Of a stretch of 64,000 bases of DNA, positions 28,370 to 37,452 are shown piece by piece. The notes beneath the pieces are model-generated. The model was given only the letters and a program-made list of their open reading frames with translations, was not told the DNA's origin and ran no database searches. The DNA lies in assembly GCA_022834735.1 (NCBI GenBank), contig BQKD01000001.1, forward strand, positions 2,085,659-2,149,658. Reading direction: 5' to 3'. Every line of letters begins with the position of its first letter. Within the stretch, counting starts at the first letter, position 1. Origin of the DNA: Erysipelotrichaceae bacterium OPF54 (GTDB lineage Bacteria; Bacillota_I; Bacilli_A; Erysipelotrichales; Erysipelotrichaceae). A program made the position numbers and the translations under genes.

Positions 28370-29275
28370 TTATTGCGCTTTCGAGAACGCGAGATAGCCG
28401 GCACCTAAAAGACCGCTATCCTCATTCAATGTCGACTTGCGTACATTGACATACGGTTTGACAACATCGAACACCTGTTCTTTTACAAGATCTTCGACTT
28501 CTTCGACAAATCCGTCGATCTTGAGCGCAACGCTTCCGCCCAGGATCACGATTTCCGGATCTGTGATGGCAATGATCGTACCGATAAAGTTGGCAAGATA
28601 CTGCTTCGCATCGTCCATGATCTCTTTGGCCGTCTCGTTTCCTGCGACCGCCAGATCATTGACTTCTCCGGCATGTTTTACATCCAGGCCGGCATTGCGT
28701 GCCCGCAGAGTGATTGCCGTTCCGGAAGATACCGCCTCGATCCCTCCTGGGAACAGATTGCCGTGCTGAGGTCCGTTTTTCCATACACACGCATTCGCCA
28801 CTTCATGGCCGAAACCGTGCGCGCCAATATAAATTTCCTTATCGATGACCTGTCCGGAACCAAGCCCTGTCGAGATCGTCAGGAACTGTACGAAACGATA
28901 GTCTTTTCCTTCGCCGACAACCGCTTCAGCCAAAGCAGCCAGATTGGCATCATTTTCCAGATAGGAAGGAATGCCGGTCAGTTCCTGTATGCGTTTGGCA
29001 ACCGGGAAATGGTGCCATTTTCCATGCAGGTTCGGCGTCTCCATAACAATTCCTTCGATCAGATCGAGCGGTCCCGGGCACGATACACCGATTCCGACAA
29101 TATTTTTGTCGCCAGCCTCAAAGCCCTTCACCACAGCCGCAAGCTGGCTTAATGTCTCGTCCGGATCATCCGCATTGGTCGGGAACTGCACCCGATCGAC
29201 GATCTTCATATTTTCATCGATCAGCGCCGCGCGCGAGTTCGTTCCTCCAATATCAACTCCAACAGCATAATTCAT
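28370..29275 (-). CDS. ROK-family sugar kinase
   Basis: 301 residues with the ATP-binding DIGGTNSRAALID and the catalytic NDANLAALAE, plus STGLGSGQVID and the phosphate loop GGSVAL. It probably phosphorylates glucose or a related sugar. The usual zinc-binding CxCGxxGC segment is not present: after GHEVANACVW the chain runs KNGPQHGNLFPGG. It is thus an atypical ROK member and the substrate is left open. AAAGGAGAAT precedes the start. Confidence 0.85.
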   Translation of the reverse strand: MNYAVGVDIGGTNSRAALIDENMKIVDRVQFPTNADDPDETLSQLAAVVKGFEAGDKNIVGIGVSCPGPLDLIEGIVMETPNLHGKWHHFPVAKRIQELTGIPSYLENDANLAALAEAVVGEGKDYRFVQFLTISTGLGSGQVIDKEIYIGAHGFGHEVANACVWKNGPQHGNLFPGGIEAVSSGTAITLRARNAGLDVKHAGEVNDLAVAGNETAKEIMDDAKQYLANFIGTIIAITDPEIVILGGSVALKIDGFVEEVEDLVKEQVFDVVKPYVNVRKSTLNEDSGLLGAGYLAFSKAQ

Positions 29276-29355
29276 AGTATAATTCTCCTTTATTATATTT
29301 TTGATAGTTTAATTATACAAGAATTTTATATAAAACAGTGTTTTTTTTGTGAATT

Positions 29356-30537
29356 CTATGAAACTTGTCTGGCTAAGCTCGTTTTTTCCCTTGCCGGCAC
29401 ATTCAGGATCATGACCAGCAGCGAAGCGAGCATGGAAGGAACAACGATCCATGGCATTCCGGCGCTCGAGATGATCAGCGAAGCGGCTGAAGCGCCGATC
29501 GCCTGCGCGAACTGGATGACCGAACCGTTGACAGCGACAAGCAGGTCCGACTTTCTCTTTGTAACAATATTGATCCCCGTATTCAGCTGCAGCCCGATGA
29601 ACCATCCATTCATCATCCACAGCACGATCAGGATCACATTCACGAGCATCATGGAACCCGAAAGCAAGAGAAGAAGTCCGATACCGGTCTGAAGAAGCGC
29701 TCCCGCAAACAGCGCCCTGCCAAACCCGAGCCGGTCGCATACCCATCCTCCAAGCAGATTGCCAAGAAAGCTGGATGCGCCAATAAGCACGAGCAGAAGG
29801 CTCATATACGGTTCAAGTAAAGGAAAACGCTCCACGATATATGGTGTGATATACGTGTACAGCGCTCCATAGCCGATGAACGCGATCAAAGAACTCAATA
29901 TGACTAGATATACATTTTTCTCTTTTATCATCACCAGTTCCGAGCGAAAGCGGATCGCAGCCTCTGATTGCCGGGTTTTCGGCAAAAAGAACATAAAATA
30001 CAGAAGTCCTGAAACCATGCATAAGATCATCACAAAATAGATCTCCTGCCATGAAAAATAGCGAATCAGAACGCGGCACAGCGGAACGCCGGCCATCAAC
30101 GCAGCGGCGGCTCCGGCAATAAGCAGCGACAGATTTTTTCCCACCTCTTTTTCCTCCGACAGGGATGCGATCGTCGTCGTTGTCAGGATCCCGTATGTCG
30201 TTCCAGCCAGTCCGAGCATGAATCTGGCAAACAGAAGAACTGTAAAATGATCTGTACAGATCGAAAGAGCGCCGAAAACGATATTCAAAAAAAGCATTGC
30301 TTTCAGAAGCCGTGATCTTGACATTTTTCTGAGCACGATCAGGATCACCGGTGTTCCTATCGCTCCGTAGGCATACAGCGAAGTCAGATATCCAGTCTGT
30401 GCTACGCTGATACGCAGATCGGCAGCGATCTTATCCAGGATGCCGTTAAACAGTGTTCCTGACATCGACATCGCAAAATTCATCGTGATGAATACTGCCA
30501 TGGCAGTCAGCCCGATTTTTCCTTTATTGTTTTGCAT
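29356..30537 (-). CDS. MFS transporter (drug:H+ antiporter-like, 12 TM)
   Basis: 393 residues with about 12 hydrophobic segments. MFS features are GILDKIAADLRISVAQTGYLTSLYAYGAIGTP (TM1-2) and the loop RKMSRSRLLK, a degenerate motif A. The start at 30537 is favoured over ATG 30543 because AAAGGGGGA is at proper distance. It resembles the sugar-efflux/multidrug DHA1 group; the substrate is unknown. Confidence 0.85.
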   Translation of the reverse strand: MQNNKGKIGLTAMAVFITMNFAMSMSGTLFNGILDKIAADLRISVAQTGYLTSLYAYGAIGTPVILIVLRKMSRSRLLKAMLFLNIVFGALSICTDHFTVLLFARFMLGLAGTTYGILTTTTIASLSEEKEVGKNLSLLIAGAAAALMAGVPLCRVLIRYFSWQEIYFVMILCMVSGLLYFMFFLPKTRQSEAAIRFRSELVMIKEKNVYLVILSSLIAFIGYGALYTYITPYIVERFPLLEPYMSLLLVLIGASSFLGNLLGGWVCDRLGFGRALFAGALLQTGIGLLLLLSGSMMLVNVILIVLWMMNGWFIGLQLNTGINIVTKRKSDLLVAVNGSVIQFAQAIGASAASLIISSAGMPWIVVPSMLASLLVMILNVPAREKTSLARQVS

Positions 30538-30629
30538 ATTCATTCCCCCTTTATCTGCACCTATCATAGGGAATTTGATCTACTATTGCCAATACTCATT
30601 CAATATAGTTTTCTATGCAGAAAAGCTAT

Positions 30630-30661
30630 AAAAAAACTCCCTGCCATCCTTCGGCAGAGAG
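30630..30661 (-). terminator. Terminator of the Asp23/FakA-like operon
   Basis: CTCTCTGCC and GGCAGGGAG pair on the minus strand and are followed by seven T. Confidence 0.85.
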
Positions 30662-30685
30662 TCTGTATTTATTCTTATTCAGTTC

Positions 30686-32323
30686 TTATTCCACACCGAT
30701 CACAAAGGAATACACCGGCTGTCTGCCGTTCGTGATCTCCACTTCCGCATCGCTGTGTTCTTCAATGTAGTCGGAAAGTTCCTGTGCCTGCTCTTCCGTC
30801 GCATCTTCTCCATAGATCAGCGTGACCAGCTCGCTGTCCTCGTCGAGCATCTTGTCGAGCAGTTCCTTCGTCGCTTCCATGCAGTCGTCCTTGCATGCCA
30901 CGATCGCTTTTCCGAACATCCCCATATACTGTCCTTTTTTGATCTCCATACCTTCATAGGTCGTATCTCTGACCGCATAAGTGACCTCGCCCGACTTCAC
31001 CGTATCGATGGCGCCGGTCATTTCCTCCAGATTCGATTCCACATCCATATCCGGATTGAAGGAAATGCATGCGCAAAGTCCCTGCGGGATCGTCTTTGTC
31101 GGAATGACATGGATATCCTGATCCTCGCATACGGTCTGCGCCTGCTGTGCAGCCAGGATGATGTTCGAGTTGTTCGGCAGGATGAAAATATGGTCGCAGT
31201 TCAGCTTGCTGATGGCCGATACAAAATCTTCGGTGCTCGGATTCATGGTCTGTCCGCCTCCGACAACGATATCGGCACGCAGTTCCTTGAACGCATCCTT
31301 GATGCCGTCGCCGGCCGCTACAGTAATGATACCGTATTTTTTATGCGGCGCTTTGTGCTCCGCCTTTTCCTCTTCCTCTTTTTCAAGGATATTATCATGC
31401 TGATCCTGCATGTTCTCGACCTTGAGCTTCATGAAACGTCCCTGACGGCGTCCCATCTTGATCGCCGTCTGCGGTTCAAGCGTATGCACATGCACTTTGA
31501 CAAGATCCTCGTCCTGCACGCACACGATCGAATTGCCGATCGTGGCCAGCTCTTCCTTGAACGAATTTTCCGAGAAGTGCTTCATTCCGTTTTCGCTCAG
31601 GTGAAGGATAAATTCCGTGCAGAATCCGTATTCCTGTTCGCCGGCCTGCACCTTGGTCTGTGCCGCTTCGCCCTCGGTTTTTTCCTCGCCCTTTTTCTGG
31701 ATCACATTTCCCTGCATCGCGGAAAGGAAGCCTTCCAGGATCACGACAAGACCTTTTCCACCCGAGTCGACAACGCCGACCTCGGCCAGGACCGGAAGAA
31801 GCTGAGGTGTCGTATCAAGAGATTCCTTCGCCTCCTTGACCATGCGTTCCATGACCTTTTCGCAGTCTGTCACATCATCTGTCATCGTATAGGCATACGT
31901 ATAATCCGCTGCCTCGCGGATGACCGTAAGGATCGTTCCTTCGACAGGCCGCATGACCGCTTTATAAGCGACACGGCTTCCGTTGACCAGGGCATGAGCG
32001 AGCTGGCTCGCGTCGATCTGGTCCAGATCCTTTATTGCCTGATAAAAGCCGCGGAAGATCTGCGACGTGATGACCCCTGAATTTCCGCGGGCTCCCATCA
32101 GCAGACCTCTTGATAATGTCTTGGCAATATCCCCTACATTATCGCTTGGCTCATCGAGCGCCGCTTTCACACCGTTGGATACGGTGAGGAACATGTTCGT
32201 TCCTGTATCTCCGTCAGGTACCGGAAATACGTTCAATGCATCAATTTCAGCCGAATGATTTCCAAGATTATTCATTCCTGAAAGAAGCATTTCTTTAAAT
32301 AACTTACCATCAATAAATTCCAT
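30686..32323 (-). CDS. FakA-like DhaL/DegV-domain kinase (YloV family)
   Basis: 545 residues. The N-terminal DhaL nucleotide/Mg-binding domain has NVFPVPDGDTGTNM and LLMGARGNSGVI. The C-terminal part resembles the DAK1/DegV-like region (GGQTMNPSTEDFVSAI, ILPNNSNIILAAQQA). In Staphylococcus the homologue FakA phosphorylates fatty acids bound to FakB proteins. No fakB (DegV) gene is in the window. It is preceded by an Asp23/Gls24 gene 10 bp upstream, the usual Firmicutes pairing. Confidence 0.9.
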   Translation of the reverse strand: MEFIDGKLFKEMLLSGMNNLGNHSAEIDALNVFPVPDGDTGTNMFLTVSNGVKAALDEPSDNVGDIAKTLSRGLLMGARGNSGVITSQIFRGFYQAIKDLDQIDASQLAHALVNGSRVAYKAVMRPVEGTILTVIREAADYTYAYTMTDDVTDCEKVMERMVKEAKESLDTTPQLLPVLAEVGVVDSGGKGLVVILEGFLSAMQGNVIQKKGEEKTEGEAAQTKVQAGEQEYGFCTEFILHLSENGMKHFSENSFKEELATIGNSIVCVQDEDLVKVHVHTLEPQTAIKMGRRQGRFMKLKVENMQDQHDNILEKEEEEKAEHKAPHKKYGIITVAAGDGIKDAFKELRADIVVGGGQTMNPSTEDFVSAISKLNCDHIFILPNNSNIILAAQQAQTVCEDQDIHVIPTKTIPQGLCACISFNPDMDVESNLEEMTGAIDTVKSGEVTYAVRDTTYEGMEIKKGQYMGMFGKAIVACKDDCMEATKELLDKMLDEDSELVTLIYGEDATEEQAQELSDYIEEHSDAEVEITNGRQPVYSFVIGVE

Positions 32324-32333
32324 TCATCTCACC

Positions 32334-32693
32334 TTACTTTGACAATCTAACGCCCTGTACCCAGATGTTGATCGTATTGCATTTCACTTCCAGCGTCTTC
32401 TCCAGTACATATTTTACACGTTTCTGTGCTTCGTAGATCACTTCGCTCAGTTTGATTCCCTGAAGCGCGATAATATAAAGATCAAGAACAAGTCCTTCAT
32501 CATTTTGACGAACGACGATTCCTTTTGAATAATTTTCCAGTCCCAGCAGTTCGGCCAGACCGTCCTTCAAAAGCTTTTGCGATGCCATTCCGACAATGCC
32601 GTAGCATTCGGAAATCGTTCCGCCTGCCAGCGATGCGATCGCGTCTAATGAAATCTGGATGTTACCGTACTCGGTTGATTTATAAATAGGCAT
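32334..32693 (-). CDS. Asp23/Gls24 family envelope stress protein (YloU-like)
   Basis: 119 residues, typical of the short Asp23 family. It begins MPIYKSTEYGNIQISLDAIASLAG and ends with the amphipathic INIWVQGVRLSK. Relatives lie at the membrane and affect cell-wall stress. It is the first gene of an operon with the FakA-like kinase. CAGGAGGTTC precedes the ATG. Confidence 0.92.
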   Translation of the reverse strand: MPIYKSTEYGNIQISLDAIASLAGGTISECYGIVGMASQKLLKDGLAELLGLENYSKGIVVRQNDEGLVLDLYIIALQGIKLSEVIYEAQKRVKYVLEKTLEVKCNTINIWVQGVRLSK

Positions 32694-32719
32694 AAAGAAC
32701 CTCCTGTTTCATACATTTT

Positions 32720-32748
32720 ATTATACTATACAGATTTTTGGAAAACAA
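32720..32748 (-). promoter_or_regulatory. Promoter of the Asp23/FakA-like operon
   Basis: On the minus strand TTGTTT (32743-32748) and TATAAT (32720-32725) are 17 bp apart. The promoter begins five bases after the ftsQ stop codon. Confidence 0.75.
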
Positions 32749-32752
32749 ATAC

Positions 32753-33829
32753 TTACTGAATCTCGACAAATCCGGACGCATCGTCCCAGACATAATACAC
32801 ACCATTTGCCTGATCCCAGTAAATATTCTGCGAAGCAGAATACATCAGACCGCTGTCCGGCATATAGATCCAGTCCTCTTCGTCCGTGCTTTCTTCTTCC
32901 GGATCCTGCGGCTGGACCGGTTCATCCTGCGATTCCTGATCCGTGTTCTCCTCAGCCGAAGAACTGCCGTTTTCCGCGTTTTCTTCCGCTTTCTTCTTTT
33001 CTTCCTCTTCGCGCTTTCTCTGCTGTTCTTCCCGCCTGCGCTGCTCTTCCTCTTCCTTTTTCTTTGCCGCTTCCTCCTTGCGCATCTGTTCGCGCTCTTC
33101 GAGCGACATATTCAGATATGCGCAGTCCAGCTTGTTTATGGTCGAGTTCTGCGCATCGAGCACCAGACAGACCGACTGTCCGCGCAGCTGCGAAAGCATA
33201 TCCTTGTATCGCGACATCATCATCAGATCCGATACCGATGTGAATACCACATTGCCGTCCTGCATCGTCATCTTGATCATGTTGGCATCATAGCTGGACT
33301 GATACGGCACCATTTCCGCGATCTTCTCCACCACGTCGCGCGTCAGCAGTTCAGGATATTTTTTGAATTCCTTCCAGATGTTTTCGAGCTGCTGGTCCGT
33401 GAAATCGCTCATCAGAGGAAAATGGATGATGCTTTTGAGGTACTTTTCATTCAGCTCGATCTGCTCGCCTTCATTGGTCAGCAGATAATTTTTTCCTTCC
33501 TTGACAAAATAGCCGATCACGGTTTTTTCTTCGACATCCAGACTGATCTGGTCGCCATTCTTCTTGACCGTAACAGACTGGATCAGCGGATCCGACTCGA
33601 GCCGCCGTTCTACCAGAAAGCCTGGTGTCAGCAGTGAACGGGACGCGCTGTTCACTTTGGCCATATCGTAAATCTGTGCGTCCGTATAATAATAGTTGCC
33701 AGTGCATGCCATGACCTTGATCCGTGCATCAAAAGAAAAATAGTAAACAAGACACGTTACGACGGCCATGACCACAGCACAAAGAATATATGTCGTTTTC
33801 AATGAAAATCTAATTTTTCTCTTTTTCAT
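32753..33829 (-). CDS. ftsQ: Cell-division protein FtsQ/DivIB with a long charged C-terminal tail
   Basis: 358 residues: a short basic cytoplasmic part, one TM segment (about 12-30, TTYILCAVVMAVVTCLVYYF region), a POTRA domain and the FtsQ beta domain (KNYLLTNEGEQIELN, LKSIIHFPLMSDF). From about residue 225 a Glu/Lys/Arg-rich coiled-coil-like stretch begins (EEREQMRKEEAAKKKEEEEQ), followed by an acidic tail ending in a short aromatic segment (DEEDWIYMPDSG). It is part of the divisome. The start overlaps the murB end by 20 bp. Confidence 0.88.
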   Translation of the reverse strand: MKKRKIRFSLKTTYILCAVVMAVVTCLVYYFSFDARIKVMACTGNYYYTDAQIYDMAKVNSASRSLLTPGFLVERRLESDPLIQSVTVKKNGDQISLDVEEKTVIGYFVKEGKNYLLTNEGEQIELNEKYLKSIIHFPLMSDFTDQQLENIWKEFKKYPELLTRDVVEKIAEMVPYQSSYDANMIKMTMQDGNVVFTSVSDLMMMSRYKDMLSQLRGQSVCLVLDAQNSTINKLDCAYLNMSLEEREQMRKEEAAKKKEEEEQRRREEQQRKREEEEKKKAEENAENGSSSAEENTDQESQDEPVQPQDPEEESTDEEDWIYMPDSGLMYSASQNIYWDQANGVYYVWDDASGFVEIQ

Positions 33830-34724
33830 CCCAGTTTAGATACTCTACTTCCGTAATCATTTCAATTCCGTACTTTTCCATTGCCAGCTCTTTGATGTGC
33901 TCGATCAGAGCGTGCACATCTTCGGCGGTCGCACTCCCTTCATTGACTATGAAGTTGCTATGTTTTTCCGAGATCTTCGCGCCCCCGATCTGCATTCCCC
34001 GCAGGCCCAGACCATCGATCACCTTCCATGCCGGCATCTGTTTTGGATTGCGGAACACGCTTCCCGCACACGGTTTATCAAGAGGCTGCGAATCCACGCG
34101 CCGCTGGTGCCTTGAATTCATAAGCTGGCGGATCGAATCCTGATCGGCCGGCTCGAGCTTGAGCCTGCCGGCAACAATTGTCAGATCGCGGTGCTTCTGA
34201 AAGGTGGAATGCCGGTACGAGTAATCCAGATCCTCCTTGTCGATCCATACCAGATTGTCATCTTTCAGGACACACACCTGTTCGAGCACAGCAGCCAGAT
34301 CCGATTTATAGGCGCCTGCATTCATGAACAGGCATCCACCAAGCGATCCGGGAATTCCGGAAGCGAATTCAAGACCTGTAAACGAATGCTTCATTGCCTC
34401 GATCGCCAGATTGATGATGGAACATCCGGCCTGGGCACACAACGTACCGTCCGGCTCAAAATAATAATTGTTCAGCGTCTTATCGAGATTGATGATCGCT
34501 CCGTGAAAATCGGAATCATGGAACAAAAGATTCGAACCTCTCCCCAGCACATAATACGGAATATTTTCTTCTTTCAGCACCCGGATGAGCTGTACGAGCG
34601 CAAGCTCGGAATCCGGATATACATAATAGTCGACCCGTCCTCCTATTTTGTAGGTCGTATGGTTCGACATCGGTTCGTGTTCAAGTACGCGTCCATAGGC
34701 ACGCAGCCGTTTGAGCAAGCTCAT
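33810..34724 (-). CDS. murB: UDP-N-acetylenolpyruvoylglucosamine reductase
   Basis: 304-residue flavoprotein that reduces enolpyruvyl-UDP-GlcNAc to UDP-MurNAc in peptidoglycan precursor synthesis. The FAD-binding motifs are YVLGRGSNLLFHD and GLEFASGIPGSLGG. The catalytic serine lies in CAGSVFRNPK. IGGAKISEKHSNFIVN is the family signature. It overlaps murG by 4 bp and ftsQ by 20 bp. Confidence 0.96.
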   Translation of the reverse strand: MSLLKRLRAYGRVLEHEPMSNHTTYKIGGRVDYYVYPDSELALVQLIRVLKEENIPYYVLGRGSNLLFHDSDFHGAIINLDKTLNNYYFEPDGTLCAQAGCSIINLAIEAMKHSFTGLEFASGIPGSLGGCLFMNAGAYKSDLAAVLEQVCVLKDDNLVWIDKEDLDYSYRHSTFQKHRDLTIVAGRLKLEPADQDSIRQLMNSRHQRRVDSQPLDKPCAGSVFRNPKQMPAWKVIDGLGLRGMQIGGAKISEKHSNFIVNEGSATAEDVHALIEHIKELAMEKYGIEMITEVEYLNWDEKEKN

Positions 34725-35812
34725 TTTTCTGCCCCCTGACGGATGAGCGAGTCGGCCAGAGCCGCAATATCGTAGGCGGCATTTCCTTTACCCATCTTCA
34801 ATGCGTTCTCTCTGACCGAAGCCATCGTCTGCGGATCTTCAAACAGTTTTTTCATCGTTTCCGACAGCGTGCGGGCATTGAGATCTTTTTCCTCGATCAT
34901 CATTGCCGCATGACGTTCGGTCAGCTGGGACGCATTGTAATACTGATGATTGTTTGCTACATACGGGCTCGGGATCAAAATGGACGGGATACCAAGTGCG
35001 GTCAGTTCCGCAATAGTTGTCGCTCCTGCCCGGCAGATCATGCCGTCGATCTTTTTATATATTTTGAGCGTATCCACGTAGCTGACCACATGAATGTTGC
35101 TCTGGCCTTTAAAAAGATCCAGATCATCACTGTTGTCCTTTCCGCAGACATACAGGATCTGAAACGACGGATCGACATCGCTCAGCGCATCTTTCATGAG
35201 CTCGTTGACCGAGGAGGATCCGAGCGATCCCATCATAATCAGGATCGTCTTCTTATCGTCCTGCAGCCCGAGGGAATGGAAATAGTCTTCATCCGGCCGG
35301 GCTTCCAGAGCGATCGTCGCTCTTGGATTGCCCAGCTTGCGGATCTTGTCTTTCGGAAACACCTCGTCGCACTTGTCATAGCACGTCACGATCGCATCCA
35401 CCTTGTTCATGACAAGCTTATTGGACTTGCCCACGATCGAATTCTGTTCGTGGATCATGGTCGGGATGCCAAGAGAAACGGCGGCGCTCATCACGGGCGC
35501 GCTTACATAGCCGCCGAACCCGATCACCAGATCGGCCCCAAAATCTTTTAAATACGTTTTTGCTTTCGAGATCGAGCCGAGCATCTGCGCGACAGCGCGT
35601 GCCTTATCAAAAACCGAACCGGCCAGTCCGGATGTGTGAAGCGCTTTAAACGGATAGCCGCAGGAAGGTATAAGCTGCGCTTCCATTCGGTCATCGTTGC
35701 CGATGAACAGGATCTCTGCCTGTTCGTCAAGCTGTTTTACCTTGGAGGCAAAGGCGAGTGCCGGATAAATGTGCCCGCCCGTACCTCCGGTAACGATACA
35801 TATTTTTTTCAT
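34721..35812 (-). CDS. murG: UDP-GlcNAc:lipid I GlcNAc transferase
   Basis: 363 residues from ATG 35812 (AGGTGA upstream), the GT28-family glycosyltransferase that makes lipid II at the inner face of the membrane. The glycine loop TGGTGGHIYPALAFA and the second loop MMGSLGSSS are intact. The donor-binding CRAGATTIAELTALGIPSILIPSPY is typical. It overlaps murB by 4 bp. Confidence 0.96.
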   Translation of the reverse strand: MKKICIVTGGTGGHIYPALAFASKVKQLDEQAEILFIGNDDRMEAQLIPSCGYPFKALHTSGLAGSVFDKARAVAQMLGSISKAKTYLKDFGADLVIGFGGYVSAPVMSAAVSLGIPTMIHEQNSIVGKSNKLVMNKVDAIVTCYDKCDEVFPKDKIRKLGNPRATIALEARPDEDYFHSLGLQDDKKTILIMMGSLGSSSVNELMKDALSDVDPSFQILYVCGKDNSDDLDLFKGQSNIHVVSYVDTLKIYKKIDGMICRAGATTIAELTALGIPSILIPSPYVANNHQYYNASQLTERHAAMMIEEKDLNARTLSETMKKLFEDPQTMASVRENALKMGKGNAAYDIAALADSLIRQGAEK

Positions 35813-35831
35813 TTCTATCACCTGTTCCAAA

Positions 35832-36563
35832 TCATTCAATTACGATACGCTCGTCAGTTGGTTCCAGGATACCGACCAGCGTCAAACGGTTAATGGAATC
35901 AAATCCATAGTCAAGATCGCACGTAGAAAGGGTCACAAGATTTTTATTGCTGACATCCTGCGCGCGGTAATACATGGCTGCCTTTTCTATTTCTGCTGCA
36001 TGCGCCGCTGTATCATGATTTTCATAATTCATGTAAAAAGGACTTCCCTCTGTCGTCTTGCCGAACGCAAGGATCGGGCATTTATAATTCTGCGAAGGTG
36101 TCATCACATAAAAATACGGATGCTGTTCAAAAAAAGACGGATCCTCAAAGCGGTCAAGCGAAGTAAACATGCCTCCCTGGTCGACCGAATGACCGTAAAC
36201 GATGCTGTTTTCGTTCGAAAGATCCGGGGCGGCCTCATGATCCAGGAAAATCGCTCCCCGGATATTGTATTCCTTCATGACTGTGTGATCGAGATAATAG
36301 TCATTGTCGTCTCCCTGCACGACCGGAAAAGAGATATTATCGCAGCCTGGCACATACACCCACGCCACGATGTCCGGATTCTGGGCTTTCAGAGCTGTCC
36401 AGTCAGGCACAAATCCCTCCTCTTCCTGGGCCAGCTCGGCAAGGCGGTCTCTTTCGTCGTCCACCTGTTTTGATCCTTCATATATTTTATAAAGCTGATA
36501 CGCGCTGAAGGCAAAAACCGCAAGGGCTCCTGCCAGCGCAATTCTGTATATCCATTTTTTCAT
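35832..36563 (-). CDS. Class B sortase
   Basis: 243 residues with an N-terminal membrane anchor (about 5-25). The sortase catalytic residues are His in IVYGHSVDQGGMF, Cys in VTLSTCDLDYG and Arg in SINRLTLVG. TLSTC and the extended N-terminal helix fit class B, which anchors specific substrates such as pilins or haem proteins. No NPQTN-like substrate gene lies beside it. It is first in a run with murG, murB and ftsQ, with a 19-bp gap to murG. Confidence 0.9.
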   Translation of the reverse strand: MKKWIYRIALAGALAVFAFSAYQLYKIYEGSKQVDDERDRLAELAQEEEGFVPDWTALKAQNPDIVAWVYVPGCDNISFPVVQGDDNDYYLDHTVMKEYNIRGAIFLDHEAAPDLSNENSIVYGHSVDQGGMFTSLDRFEDPSFFEQHPYFYVMTPSQNYKCPILAFGKTTEGSPFYMNYENHDTAAHAAEIEKAAMYYRAQDVSNKNLVTLSTCDLDYGFDSINRLTLVGILEPTDERIVIE

Positions 36564-36570
36564 ACTATGT

Positions 36571-36576
36571 ATTGTA
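36571..36576 (-). promoter_or_regulatory. Extended -10 of the sortase operon, 7 bp from the start codon
   Basis: On the minus strand TGCTACAAT ends seven bases before the ATG at 36563. The gap (ACATAGT) has no ribosome site. A leaderless transcript is predicted. Confidence 0.5.
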
Positions 36577-36592
36577 GCACATGAAAACGCGT

Positions 36593-36627
36593 AAAAAAAA
36601 GAACGGCTTTCTCAAAAGTCGTTCTTG
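36593..36627 (-). terminator. Terminator of nagB
   Basis: On the minus strand AAGAACGACTTTT and AAAGCCGTTCTT pair and are followed by a T-run. Confidence 0.8.
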
Positions 36628-36648
36628 TGACGTTCTTGCGAATTTCCT

Positions 36649-37365
36649 TTATTTGCTTAACTTTGAAGCCGCTTCCTTGTCGATCACCACAACGACATCC
36701 GGATGGTTCTGAAGCACGGAAGCCGGGCATTCTACGCTGACAGGTCCTTCGATCATGGCTTTGACAGCATCCGCTTTGTTGGCTCCGTTGGCAACAAGGA
36801 GGATCTTTTTTGCTTTCATGATCGTACCGATCCCCTGCGTGATCGCCTGGGCAGGCACTTTATCGATATCATTATCGAAGAAGCGGGCATTGGCCTCGCG
36901 GGTGTTTTCGGTCAGATCGACGATATGCGTCGGTTCATCGAACGGTGTGCCTGGTTCATTGAATCCGATATGTCCGTTCTGTCCGATTCCGAGCACCTGA
37001 ATATCAACGCCGTTTACGCTGTCTTCATATTTTTCGCAGTCTTCTTTCGTGTTTCCGTAAGGTACGTGGGTGTTTTTTGGATCGATATCGATTTCTGAGA
37101 ACAGGTTCTCATTCATAAAAGTATAGTAGGACTGCGGATCGTTGCGGTCGATCCCTACATACTCGTCAAGGTTGTATGTCACAACATCTTTATAGCTCGT
37201 ACCGTTTTCCTTGTGATCCTTGATCATGTCCTTGTACATTCCCACAGGAGAAGATCCTGTCGCAAGACCGAGCACGCTGTCCGGTTTTTCCACGACTTGT
37301 TCCTTGATCACTTCAAACGCTTTGTTTGACAGTTCATCGTAATTTTCACATACAGCAATTTTCAT
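36649..37365 (-). CDS. nagB: Glucosamine-6-phosphate deaminase
   Basis: 238 residues from the ATG at 37365 (AAAGGAG upstream). It converts glucosamine-6-phosphate to fructose-6-phosphate and ammonia. Signatures are LGLATGSSPVGMY, YNLDEYVGIDRNDPQSY and the catalytic LGIGQNGHIGFNEPGTPF. It has its own -10 TATAAT at 37391-37396 and terminator. It is a neighbour of mannose-family PTS genes, so amino-sugar use is a plausible theme of the region. Confidence 0.95.
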   Translation of the reverse strand: MKIAVCENYDELSNKAFEVIKEQVVEKPDSVLGLATGSSPVGMYKDMIKDHKENGTSYKDVVTYNLDEYVGIDRNDPQSYYTFMNENLFSEIDIDPKNTHVPYGNTKEDCEKYEDSVNGVDIQVLGIGQNGHIGFNEPGTPFDEPTHIVDLTENTREANARFFDNDIDKVPAQAITQGIGTIMKAKKILLVANGANKADAVKAMIEGPVSVECPASVLQNHPDVVVVIDKEAASKLSK

Positions 37366-37420
37366 TTTACTTAACTCCTTTAGCATTTAAATTATAACAC
37401 TCTCCATGAATGAAAACTAT

Positions 37421-37446
37421 AAAAAAAGAGCCTTGAAAGCTCTTTC
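37421..37446 (-). terminator. Terminator of the PTS IIB gene
   Basis: On the minus strand AAAGAGC and GCTCTTT pair around TTTCAAG and are followed by T. Confidence 0.75.
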
Positions 37447-37452
37447 TTCCGC

